Source: Acanthamoeba castellanii str. Neff (taxonomy: Eukaryota; Discosea; Longamoebia; Acanthamoebidae). Taken from it: a DNA stretch of 64,000 bases. Positions 1-9,631 of this stretch are shown here, in pieces. The stretch covers positions 1,406,293 to 1,470,292 of the forward strand of contig NW_004457442.1 in assembly GCF_000313135.1 (NCBI RefSeq). Reading direction: 5' to 3'. The position numbers and the translations under genes were made by a program. Under the pieces are notes generated by a model. It worked only from the letters and a program-made list of their open reading frames with translations. It was not told the DNA's origin and did not search any database. The first letter of the stretch is position 1; the number at the start of each line of letters is the position of its first letter.

Positions 1-2069
1 GCCCACGACAGCGACGATTCCGTCGGGCCGCAAGGTGCCGCCGCCACGGCCCTCGCGCGGGCTCAAGGTGTTGGTAGCCCAGACCCCGGAGGAGAAGCGC
101 AAGCGCGAGGAGAAGAACCGGGTGAAGCGCGCCACAGCCGCCAAGGAGCTCTACGAGACCGAAGTCACCTATGTCCGCAGCATCATGATCCTCACCAACG
201 TACTCTTCGCACACACGACCAACGACACGACCAACGACACGACCAACGACACGACACACGCGCACAACACACCACACACGATCGCACACGCACATCGCAC
301 ATCGCACACGACTGAGCGTAGCCGCGGCCGGCAACAGGGCTTCATGGTGCCGTGCAAAACGGAGAGCATCCTGACCAAGCAGGAGATCTCGGAGATCTTC
401 TCCAACGTGGCACAGCTGCTGGCCTTCCACAAGGACTTCCTCAAGCAGCTCAAGGAGCGCATCGAAGCCTGGACCGACGAGACTGCCATCGGTGACATCG
501 TTCTCTCCGTCGTACGTCCGATCTTCGTTCTTCGTTCTTTTCGCGTCGCTTTCGTTCTTTGTTCGTCTTCGTTCTTTTCCAGGTCGTTTTTTGATTCTTT
601 CTTTCTTTCTTCTTCTGCCGGTTAGACGCCCTACATGAAGCTCTACACGGCCTACAGTGCAAACTACGACAAGGCCCTCACCTCCATCCAGGCCTTCAGC
701 AAGAAGAACCCTCGATTCGCCGAATTTCTCGATGTACGCCGCCCAGCGCGTGTCGTGTGTCGTGTTTCTCGTGTCGTGCTGAACAAGGCGCCTTCGCATC
801 ACAGACGTGCATGCAGTCGGCGTCGTTTGGCGGGCTCCCATTGAACGCGTACCTGATCATGCCCATCCAGCGCATCCCGCGCTACCGCATGCTGCTCGAG
901 GTGCTCGTCGGCTCCACCCCCGAGGAGCACTCCGACTACAAGCAGCTCTCCGAGGCCCTCGGCGTCGTCCGCGACGTGGCCAACTACATCAACACCCACA
1001 TCGCTAAGGAGGTACGTGACGTCATCCATTTCTCTCTCTGTTCTTTTTCTTTTTCTGACCGCACACGCACACGACAGGACAACACGCGCAACTTGATCAG
1101 GATTCAGAATCTGGTGCCGAAGCAGCAGGTGCTGTCTCCGTCGCGCAAGTTCATCATGGAGGCGTCGTTCCCGACGAACTACTTCGTGCAGCTCAAGAAG
1201 AAGGCCAAGAAGGACGGCAAGGCCGGTAAGGTCGCCGCCCGGGAAAAGGAGCGGCGCGACAGCGACCGCGCCGAGGACGAGCTGTGGGAGTCGCAGGAGA
1301 AGCGCGAGAAGAAGCGCACGTCGCTGTCGTCGCCGTCGCTGCGCGCGCTCGAGTCCGACAGCGCCTTCACGCAGGCCAACCTCTACCTGTTCGACGACGT
1401 GCTCGTCCTGCAGAGCGTCAAGGACAAGCACAAGTCGGCCTCGCTCCACCTCACCACCACCTGGATCAAGACCCAGCCGGGTACTCTCTTCATTACTCCT
1501 CCCTTTCTGGTCGTTATCGACACCATTGCTGATCATGCGCACGTGTGCGGTGTGCGTGTGCGTGTGGCGTGCGTAGAGTATGGGTGCGTGATTGAGCTGG
1601 TGACGCTGGAGATGACGTTCATTGTGGTGACGGGCAACGAGGAGGAGCAAAAGGAGTGGGTCGAGGCTCTCACCCTCGCCAGCAACAACCTCACCGCGCT
1701 CTGCTGCGACGATCGAGGTATGCACATCGCACGCACCGCACACACCGCACACACTCATATCTTGTGTGAATGCGGAGCGCAGACCTGCGGGAGCAGTTCG
1801 TATTGCGGCGACGCAATGGAGTGTGGCGACCAGTGCCGGCCCAGGCGGCCAAGGGCGAGGACGACGAAAATGACGACGACGATGACGACGACCCCGACTT
1901 CGACAAGAAGGCGCCCAAGAAGAAGTTCGGCAAGGGCGGCCTGCTGGTCATGTCCCAGGGCACCAACTCGCCCATCCTCTCCCCGCGCGCCCGCAAGGCC
2001 ACCCTCACCCGCAACATCTCCACCTCTTCCATCCTCGCCCAGATGAAGGAGAACGCCGCCTCGTCGTGA
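1..2069 (+). CDS. RhoGEF (Dbl homology) plus PH domain protein, 5' end outside window
   Basis: Guanine nucleotide exchange factor for Rho/Rac-family GTPases, expected to act at the membrane or cortex on actin. Seven exons are readable: 1-199, 338-511, 626-733, 805-1011, 1078-1480, 1577-1717 and 1783-2069; all junctions keep frame. The DH domain starts at the ELYETEVTYVRSI segment (exon 1) and reaches the hallmark helix LIMPIQRIPRYRMLLEVL in exon 4. A PH domain follows in exons 5-6 (ANLYLFDDVLVLQ, then TFIVVTGNEEEQKEWVEAL), with a charged Lys/Glu insert between its first strands. The tail has an acidic Asp run and a basic Ser-rich end. The frame is open at base 2 with no stop upstream, so the N-terminus is missing. 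Introns are 65-138 bases. The first is made of tandem gaccaacgacac units and the sixth is CA-rich. DH-PH identity is secure; the target GTPase cannot be told. Confidence 0.9.
200..337 (+). repeat. Intron with tandem CA/CGAC simple repeat
   Basis: First intron of the RhoGEF gene. It opens with GTACTC and closes with GCAACAG. The body contains repeats of a 12-base unit (accaacgacacg) followed by cgcacaca-type dinucleotide sequence. Its length, 138, is a multiple of three and it has no stop codon, so retention would add 46 residues in frame. Confidence 0.6.
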
Positions 2070-2220
2070 CGCACCATCACCCCACCAGCCAATGGCTATT
2101 TATTTATTTATTTATATTTATTTGTCTTTTACATCAACATGTACACCTATTGGACCACGTCGCTTCATTTCCATTGAATGTGGACAGGTGCTATGTGAAA
2201 AAGGAGTGAGGGCTCATGAG
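2070..2220. other. Intergenic, AT-rich 3' flank
   Basis: Sequence after the RhoGEF stop. It contains an ATTTA-type run (about 2096-2130), likely 3' UTR or terminator-proximal. No coding potential was seen. Confidence 0.4.
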
Positions 2221-2420
2221 CCCAGGGCCATTGGCGCTCTGGAGCCAGGGCGCAGTGTTGTTGAGCAGCAGCTTGGAGGCTGAGCGCAGGGCACCCAGCA
2301 GCTTGTCCAGGAGTGCCCATCATTGTGACAACCTCCTCTGGTGGATGATTGTCACAGGAAGAGGGTGATGTGTTGCAACCAAGCCCATTGCCATTGTGTG
2401 TGGTTGTTGTCACAACTGTG
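2221..2420 (-). pseudogene. CpG-decayed copy of the 3' end of the Zn2Cys6-PAS gene
   Basis: This stretch aligns with 5245-5480, the last coding exon of the Zn2Cys6-PAS gene. Shared blocks include ctggagccagggcgc, gagcagcagct, gcccagcagct and gacctcctctgg versus gacaacctcctctgg. Differences are mostly CG in the intact copy changed to TG or CA here: gtcgtcgag to gttgttgag, ctcggagg to cttggagg, gccgag to gctgag, gcgcccag to gcacccag, ctcgtcc to cttgtcc, tgcgacgacc to tgtgacaacc, gtcgttgtcgca to gttgttgtcaca. Two short deletions, about 13 and 22 bases, are also present. The rest of the gene was not found next to it, so this is a truncated, non-coding duplicate. Confidence 0.75.
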
Positions 2421-2655
2421 TGGTGGTCTCTCCTTGAAGCTGTGTGGGTTTGGTGGTGTCCCTGAGGGCTAAGTCCCATAGCCCTCTCACCTGCAGCATG
2501 GCTGACATCTCTCCAGGCTGCATAGTTGGCAGCCATTTTCAGTTTGAAACAATATCCTTACTCGTAACTTCTGCAGTGTGCCCGGCGCTCCGAAAAACGG
2601 GCCTGCGCAAACGATTTCGGAAACTGGTTTGCGAAACGGACATTACCTTTTCGGT

Positions 2656-2668
2656 GATTGGACCAATC
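2656..2668 (+). promoter_or_regulatory. Palindromic CCAAT box upstream of the Ser/Pro-repeat gene
   Basis: The sequence gattggaccaatc carries a CCAAT box on each strand, about 100 bases before the start at 2763. A TATA-like acttaaaag lies at 2706-2714. CCAAT boxes are the binding site of the NF-Y trimer, one subunit of which is encoded at 58267-59727. Promoter function is inferred. Confidence 0.4.
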
Positions 2669-2762
2669 GGGTAAACGGTAGAACGATCCCGAAAAGGCAG
2701 CAAGTACTTAAAAGAGGAAGAGGCCAAGACTTCAACCAGCGCTGCTGGCGAGAGTAGCAACG

Positions 2763-3740
2763 ATGATGAACCTGACGAGCGGGTTCAGTGCGTCGGGTTT
2801 CATGTCCGCCCTCCTGCTGCTCCTCGTCGCGCTCGACCGCGCGCCTCTGGTCGCCTGCGTGGAAATGGCCCGGTGGTCCTTCAGCCAGGGACCCAACGGA
2901 GCCCAGGTTGCATTACCACTGGCCGCGACCTCCGGGACCGGCAGCCTCACTTCCAACTGGACCAGCGCTGCCGACATCGTCTACACCACCTTCAGCCCAG
3001 ACTTTGCCCTCGAGGTGCGCAACGGAGTGAACAACAACCGCTTCCTCTACTTCACCTTCAACACTGTCGGCTACTACGAGGTCTACCTCACCCTCTCGTA
3101 CCAAGTGGGCGTCGGTGGTTTTCAGGATCTGGTGATCCAGTCCAAGAACGACCAGGGGGTCTTCGTCGACCGGGTTACCCCCCCAACCTACGGCAACAAC
3201 TTGATGAACACCTTCAACGCCGACCTCACCAGCTCCAGACAACTCAACGACGCGTCGGCGGCGGAGGTCCGCTTCAAGCTCTCTGGCGCGCAGGCCAACG
3301 ACGCCTCCGTGTGGTCGCTCCTTGACGATGTCGTGTTCACCGCCCGCCTCATACCGCCGACCAGGTCGCCTTCGCCCTCGCCAACCAAAACGCCATCGAA
3401 CTCACCGACCAACTCGCCATCGCCGTCGCCCTCACCAACGTTCTCTACCAGCCCATCAAGCACACCATCGCCGTCCCCGTCGGCAACGATCTCAGTCTCG
3501 CCATCCCCGTCATGCTCTCCGTCGCCGTCCAGCACGCCTTCGCCCACTCAATCGCCCACCCAGTCACCTTCGCCATCGCCCTCGCCCTCACCCTCGCCCT
3601 CGCCCTCGCCGTCCCAGTCATCCTCACAGTCCCCCACGCAGAGCCCCTCCAGCACTCCTTCGCCCTCGCAGTCGCCCTCTCAGAGCCCCTCCAACACCCA
3701 GTCCCCGAGCCAATCGTCGACGCAATCTCCTTCGCCCTCG

Positions 3741-3775
<35 letters not shown>

Positions 3776-5018
3776 ACCCTCGCCGTCCCAGTCGCCCACT
3801 CAGTCTCCCTCCCAGTCTTCGTCGACAACGCCATCGCCGACCCAAACCCCCTCCAGCACCCCCTCACCAACCCAGTCATCCTCACAGTCCCCCACGCAGA
3901 GCCCCTCCAGCACTCCTTCGCCCTCGCAGTCGCCCTCTCAGAGCCCCTCCAACACCCAGTCCCCGAGCCAATCATCGACGCAGTCGCCCTCGAGCACTCC
4001 ATCTCCCTCTCTGTCGCCTAGCCAGTCAACGACCCAATCACCATCGAGCACTCCTTCGCTGACGCCTACCCAGTCTCCTTCGCCTTCGCCATCGCCATCG
4101 CCATCGCCCTCGCCCTCGCCCTCGCCCTCGCCCTCGCCCTCGCCCTCGCCCTCGCCCTCGCCCTCGCCATCGCCATCGCCCTCGCCCTCGCCGTCCCAGT
4201 CGCCCACTCAGTCTCCCTCCCAGTCTCCGTCGACAACGCCATCGCCGACTCAATCCCCCTCCAGCACCCCCTCACCAACCCAGTCATCCTCACAGTCCCC
4301 CACGCAGAGCCCCTCCAGCACTCCTTCGCCCTCGCAGTCGCCCACCCGAACCTCCTCTGCATCTCCCTCACCATCGCTATCGCCCTATCAGTCTCCCTCG
4401 CACTCCCCGACCCAGTCACCGTCCCCCTCACCATCGCGCACCACCAGCCCATCAGGATCACCGTCGCCCTCGTCCGCCTTCTCGCAGTCTCCCGCGCCCA
4501 GCCCATCGTCCTCGCCTTCGCCCGGTCTCACGACCTGTCAGGAGGCCGCAGGGGGAGCCGGATCGAGAACAGAGCGCAGATATGGCGACTTTGTGCACCG
4601 CTTCCTTTTCCATGGCCTTGGCGGCGTTGTGCCTGTGCGCAGCGTCACCAGCCTGGGTCGGCTCAATCGGGTCGCCTTGTGCGCGCTCGGGACCGACGGC
4701 GTGCCGCTGGCCACAGGCTTCGAGGCCCGGTCCGCCGTGGTGTCGGACCCCGCCACCATCCGCGATCATTTCGGCGACATAGAAAAGGTGCCGTGCCCTG
4801 TGGTGAAGAGCTATGACGAGATCTCGTTCACGGGCATGGACGTCGACGCCGTGAGTCACTGGCGCTCGGAGAACGCCAGCCTGCTCGACCGGGCCACCCA
4901 CTTTGCGGTGGGCGTATGGGAACAGCCACCATCGGCGGCGGGATTGGCGCAGGCGCGGTTCCTGGTGTCGGTGATGAGGATTGGCAACAACCTGGCCGAG
5001 TGTCCTCCCCACGACTAG
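2763..5018 (+). CDS. Secreted protein with long Ser-Pro repeat tract
   Basis: Reads as a single 751-residue exon starting at the tandem ATG at 2763. A hydrophobic stretch at residues 14-31 ([18 protein letters not shown]) is a likely signal peptide. Residues 35-195 form a non-repetitive, beta-rich-looking ectodomain with possible N-glycosylation sites. Residues about 200-590 are almost entirely Ser-Pro, with Gln/Thr variants ([13 protein letters not shown]), resembling an extended, O-glycosylated stalk. The last about 160 residues form a second non-repetitive segment ending CPPHD, which I do not recognise. A cell-surface or cyst-wall role is a guess from composition. An undetected intron near 4530-4590 cannot be excluded. 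Confidence 0.75.
3361..4515 (+). repeat. Ser-Pro coding minisatellite
   Basis: Tandem hexamer-type repeat (ccctcg, ccatcg, cccagt variants) encoding the Ser-Pro stalk. Larger blocks recur: the stretch about 3600-3720 reappears almost identically near 3840-3970 and again near 4195-4340. This suggests unequal exchange or slippage, so length may vary between strains. It also keeps the other frames open, producing spurious Arg/Pro or Glu/Gly ORFs. Confidence 0.85.
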
Positions 5019-5237
5019 CCAGACCACTACCTCAAGAAGAAGTAGTAGAAGTATATTTGACCAAGAGTTGCCATCGTCCGCCACTTCTTCATCTTCTTCG
5101 GTCCGATTCCTTGGCGCGCGCCGTCCGGAGCACCTCGTGGTGGCCTCCCCTGGCTGCGTTGGTGCACTTCTCCTTGTGGTCCCATATGCCATTAGCACGC
5201 GCCTATTATTTATTTAGTTAATGTTTCCCTATTGGTC
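5019..5237. other. Convergent intergenic region
   Basis: 219 bases between two converging stops. It contains a (t)attatttattta run near 5200-5218 and no coding signal. Confidence 0.4.
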
Positions 5238-7252
5238 TCATACCCAGCGGCCTTCGGCGTTCTGGAGCCAGGGCGCGGTGTCGTCGAGCAGCAGCTCGGA
5301 GGCCGAGCCCGAGGCCGGCGAGCGCAGGGCGCCCAGCAGCTCGTCCAGATCCAGACCCGCCGGGCCGCCGCCAGGAGTGCCCATTGCGACGACCTCCTCT
5401 GGCGGATGACCGTCGGCGTGTCCGGAAGAGGGCGTCGTTTGTTCACTGTCGCCGTCTTCTTGCGTGGTCGTTGTCGCAGGCGACGATGACGACGACGGCG
5501 AAGAAGCCGACAGCGAAGGCGACGACAACGAAGCCGGATTCCAACTGGCGTGCTGGGTGATCGGGGACAGCGGCGAGACGAAACCCGCGAGGGAGGAGGG
5601 TCCAACGATGGAGCTGACGGTGGGGCTGATGGCGGCGATGGAGGCCAGGTAGGTGGCCCGGGACCGCCAGTAGAGGTGGATGTCATCAAGCGCGCGGGTC
5701 CGGGAGACGAGGGTGAGCCGCGCGTCGATGACGCTCAGCGTGAGCGGGTCGGCGAGCAGGTCCTCCAGGTCCCGCACCGGCAGCGGCGACGGCACATTCT
5801 CCTCCAACACGCGCCTCAAACGAACGATGTGCCACTTGGACTGCGCACCCGAGCTGGGATCAGTATCGTGTGTCGTGTGTGTGTGTCGTGTGTGTCGTGT
5901 GTGTGTCGTGTGTGTGTGTCGTGTGTATCTGGTGGGAGAGGGTACGATTGAGTCGGCCCAGAGGTTCTGGTGCTGGGTCTCCAGGCGCACCGGGGCGCCA
6001 TTCTTGCGGATGAAGTAGGTGCTGGTGATGGTGATGGGCGTGGACACGTTGGATGGCGGCTTCTCGAACATCAGCTGCACCAGCTCGAGCTTGCCTTCCG
6101 CGCCGATTCCGCCCAGCTTGCTCACCATCTGCCCCACGAGTTCCGCCTGAACACACGACACACACGACACACGACGCACGTGTCAGTGCGATTCGATGGC
6201 TCCGGCGGGGGGGGGGCGAGGGGCCAACCGGACTGAACCCGAGATATGCGGCGGCAGACGGGGAGACATAGGCGATGCGCGGGTGTGTCACTCCCAAATG
6301 CGTCAGTCCCAGGCTCGTTCGCAGCACAATGAACGGCTGCCTGCGCCCACCCAGACAGAGAAGAGTCAATCACATGGCGCCGCTTCCCACCACCACCCAC
6401 CACGGGCCGGGCCGCGCACCTCAGGTTGGACACGATCAGGGCGCTGCAGTCGTACTCGGCCAGGAACGGCAGCGCGTCGACCAGGGTCTCGCCGGTCTCG
6501 CCCGCCGAAGCCTCCTGAGTCAGCAACAGCGGGGTCGGTCGTAGCGGGGTCGGTCGTGGCGGCGTCGACAAAGAAGCGGAAGAGGGGCTTTGGTGGAAGA
6601 GGGCGAGCAGGGCGCGGATCTGGGTGGTGCTCTCGCGCTNNNNNNNNNNNNNNNNNNNNNTTCTCGTGCCGCACGTCGCGCACCTGGTCCATCAGCATGC
6701 ACAGCAACGTGTTCGATACCGTGGTGTCCACCGCCTCCTCCTTGCTCTTGTGTTGTGTTGCAAAAGATGATGGTGATGTTGTAAAAGATGAAGTGGGTGT
6801 GGCGAAAGATGAAGATGAAGAGGTAGAAGATGAAGAAGAGAAAGAAGAAGAAGATGAAGGGGGCGAAGAAGAGGAAGTCGTGGGTGGTGACGGTCCGCGA
6901 GGCAGAAGCGCTCCGGGGACGAAGGTGAGGGCTGACAGTGGGGGCGGGGGGAAACTACCGCCGGCTGCGCGCTTTGCGGGGCGGGTGGTGGCGGGGGTGT
7001 CCACGCCCAGGCCGCGCTCGTGGTTGGGTCTTCGCCCGCGCTTGCGGGTGGGCGACGGCTGGCACGCCTCCTCCTTGCCCGACAGCACGCACCTCCCGCA
7101 CGGTTGCTTTCTGCCCCCGAGCCGACCCCATCATAAATCTAAATGTACAAAAGATGTGGAGATGTATGCAAAGAGGTATACCTATCGCATTGGGTATGGG
7201 CTTGCCGGCACGGGGTACACACCAGCCCCTGGCCTGAGTTGTGGCTCGTCAT
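5238..7252 (-). CDS. Zn2Cys6 zinc-cluster/PAS transcription factor (AcuK/ERT1-like), with assembly gap
   Basis: Five exons on the minus strand: 7252-7182, 7110-6420 (with gap), 6340-6229, 6146-5946 and 5840-5238. Exons 1 and 2 together give a six-cysteine zinc cluster: C-x2-C-x6-C (VCTPCRQAHTQCD), then C-x2-C-x8-C (PCGRCVLSGKEEAC), followed by a basic TRKRGRRP stretch like an AT-hook. A Ser-rich low-complexity part follows, then a truncated coiled coil interrupted by N at 6639-6660. Exons 3-4 hold a PAS-type fold (IAYVSPSAAAYLGF ... AELVGQMV). The C-terminal LDLDELLGALRSP and DD..W motifs are shared with the paralogue at 20762-23035. The reading frame differs on the two sides of the gap, so the N count is not the true length. 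The same pairing of zinc cluster and C-terminal PAS occurs in fungal gluconeogenic regulators ERT1/RDS2/AcuK; the function here is inferred only. Confidence 0.85.
5866..5934 (-). repeat. Intronic TGTGTCG simple repeat
   Basis: The last intron of the Zn2Cys6-PAS gene (5945-5841) is mostly gtgtgtcgtgt units. The same word recurs in introns throughout the window. Confidence 0.6.
6639..6660. other. Assembly gap (22 N)
   Basis: Twenty-two unknown bases inside exon 2 of the Zn2Cys6-PAS gene. In the paralogue, the equivalent interval between the VREVKEE and QRES segments is about 43 residues (about 130 bases) of coiled coil. The real gap is therefore probably longer than shown. Confidence 0.9.
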
Positions 7253-7355
7253 CCGTTTTGCTTTATCTTCGAACGTTTAAACTGAATAGATTTATGTTTT
7301 ATTTATATTCTCATACGCGGGCCTTTTTTATTCTCTCGGGGTTTTAACTGGCCAA

Positions 7356-7363
7356 CCAATCAG
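7356..7363 (-). promoter_or_regulatory. CCAAT box upstream of the Zn2Cys6-PAS gene
   Basis: The octamer ccaatcag (the classical NF-Y core) lies about 105 bases upstream of the start at 7252, in the 124-base gap before the next gene's stop. It is in inverted orientation relative to the gene. Function is inferred. Confidence 0.35.
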
Positions 7364-7376
7364 AAGATTTAGGCCA

Positions 7377-9492
7377 TCAGGAGTAGAGATCATCATCGTC
7401 TTCGTGGGAGAAGGCGGCGGACAGGCTCGGGTCAGTCGAGGATGGGAGGAAGGCGTATGGCGTGGGGAGGGAGAACGGCGGCCCGATGTGTTGGTGGTGG
7501 TGCGGACAGAGCTGGCCGTCGCGCCGCGTGCCGTCCCGATTCCACAGCTCCGGCCCGTTGCAGTAGCCGCCCCAGCCCTGCAGGTACTGGTCGTTCAACT
7601 GACGGACGCGATAGAGGGTCAGCATCTTGCCGCTGTGCATTGTGTGCGTCGAGTGTCGTGTGTGTCGTGTGTGTACCCAACAAGGATCGAAACGCTTGAT
7701 GGCGGCTACTTTTTCGGCCGTGTTCTCCGCCCTTATAGAGTGCAGCACGGTCTGGAGGCTGAGCCTGACCGCCTGTGCCCGCAATGAGTGAGTGGTCAGG
7801 TCTACAGAGCAGAGAGAAGGTTCAGGAAGTAGGAAGAGTACGTCGTCGCAGATCTGGATGAGGTCTGTGACGCTGAAACCCTCCGTCTTGAAGGTCATCT
7901 CAAGCAGTTGCCTGTTGCCAACGGAAATGTCACGTTGTTCTGTGGGCGAGGAAACAACAAAGGTCAATACGTGAACCTATGTATCGCATTGCGTCACGGT
8001 GTACCGAGGGCCTCTCTCAAGATCGTCCGCCGTGTGCTGAGGTCAGGCAGCCCGATGTGGACCCAGTTCTTCATCCTGCGATACTGAGACAGACATGAGC
8101 ACCCGGCCGAAATGGACGAAGAAGGGCCACACTCCAAGTACCAGCGCCGCTGAGGTGCGTTGAGGCTCGCTCGTCTCTCCAATGATAAACACTGGTGGCT
8201 CTCGGAAGGGCAGACCGTCGATCTCGGTCATGGCCTGGTTCTCGGACCTCCTGTGGGACGTAGCTAACGATCAGGAGCGGCCCACCAACCAAAGCCATTA
8301 GCGGCAAACGTACGCTGCGAACTTGGAGGTGGCCGATAACGCGTCAAAGTTGTGCAGTAGGATGATGCAGGGCCGGTGCTTCCTCGCCAAGTTAAACACG
8401 TCACGCAGCAGAGTTGAACCGAGCTCCACACCAAACTCTTCCTCCAGTCCCTGAATACGTGGGCACTGTTGAGGCAACATTGCGCGACGTCAGCATTGAT
8501 GAGCGTCAGCACAGGAGGAAGACTCTGCGCAGTCTCTCGGTGAGCAAGCTACGTACCTCGAATTGCAAGAGGGGCAGCTCGAGCTCTGCCGCCAGGTAGC
8601 GGACGAGGGTGGTCTTGCCGCAACCCCTCGGCCCATAGACAACAATGTGATCAAGCACCGAGGACTGTTGATAATCTCTCTGGTTGGGTAAACGTGTGAG
8701 TGTGCACGTTGTCAACGTGAACACCGAAGAGTCAATGGGATGACGTACAGCCTTGAGGGAGGACAGCAGTTCCACGGCGGCAGCTTGCATCTCTTTCCAT
8801 GGCCTCTGCAAGTAGAGCGGCATGTTGCTGCTCTCCTCGATGTACTTGCGGTCGAGTTGCGTAGAGTCTGCGTTGAGGTGGCGTTGGAACTGCTTCAACT
8901 GCTCCTCTTCCTTGGCTTGCGTCCTGGCACCCCACTCCTGGAGCTCCGCGGCCGATCGCGCTCGCGACCCTCCACCGAACCAGACGCGAGCCTGCCTGAG
9001 CAAGTTGGCGATGAGCCTCTTCCTAAAGTCCACTGGCTCCTGCGCGCTCCTGGCCAGAGGCCTCAAGGCCTGCCACGTACACCCCCACATCTCCCTGCCG
9101 GACGCAAGTGTACTGAGAATCAAACAACGCCAGATGTTGATAGGTGCTGGTGGTGTAGTGGCCTACGTACTTGCACTGTTGGTGGGCGATGATCCAGCAG
9201 GCCTCGCGTAGCCCGCACCTGGGCCGGTGAGGGTCTTTGCGAGGACGCAGGTACAGACTCAGAGGCGGAGGGGGCGCTGCAGCTGTGGTGCTGAGGGACT
9301 GGAGCAGGAGCTGGTGCAGGTTGCAGTCCTGCAGCAGGTCGCGCCACAAGCGGCACACGGAGGCCAGACGTAGGCGACCAACTAGCATGTCCAGCGGGTC
9401 GTACACCGCCCCCGAGCCCAGGGCCGCGGCAGTCCCGGGTGTGGCCAGCACCAAGATAGCCTCCACGAGCTCGTTGGGCACAGTATTCATCT
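7377..9492 (-). CDS. F-box protein fused to a degenerate AAA ATPase
   Basis: Start chosen at ATG 9492 (MNTVPNELVEAIL), where an F-box-like helix set begins (VPNELVEAIL ... RLASVCRLWRDLL); an in-frame ATG at 9559 is an alternative. Exons: 9492-9171, 9112-8749, 8679-8557, then several short ones down to 7377. After a helical linker comes an AAA module. Walker A is intact (YGPRGCGKTTL, exon 3). The Walker B position reads CIILLHNFDAL, where the family has hhhhDEhD, so the DE pair is replaced by HN. Later AAA landmarks are visible: MTEIDGL, VFIIGETS, IGLPDLSTRRTIL and GFSVTDLIQICDDVLF (helical lid). The tail is His- and Pro-rich and ends DDDDLYS. The fold resembles the Vps4/Cdc48-type AAA class. 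Splicing near 8465-8556 is uncertain. It could bind ATP but is predicted to hydrolyse it poorly, and could link a client to an SCF ligase. Confidence 0.75.
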
Positions 9493-9631
9493 TTGTTTGC
9501 TCCTTTGCCTCACCTACAGCTGCCAACAGCGCTGGTGGGCTGACACGTAGACAACCCAAGAAAAGACAGAAGAAAAGAAGATCGAGAAGAAAAGAAACAG
9601 CCGTGCTTGGCTAGCTCTCCAAGCCCCTGGC

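Noticed and set aside
799..1758. 319-codon open frame on the minus strand
   Set aside because: Antisense to the DH-PH exons, crosses their introns, no domain.
4458..5198. 246-codon minus-strand frame and several Arg/Pro-only frames over 3322-4506
   Set aside because: Out-of-frame readings of the Ser-Pro minisatellite and its C-terminal exon.
6366..6640. Apparent frameshift in the Zn2Cys6-PAS gene
   Set aside because: The shift coincides with the N gap of unreliable length. The downstream frame matches the paralogue, so there is no evidence of a broken gene.
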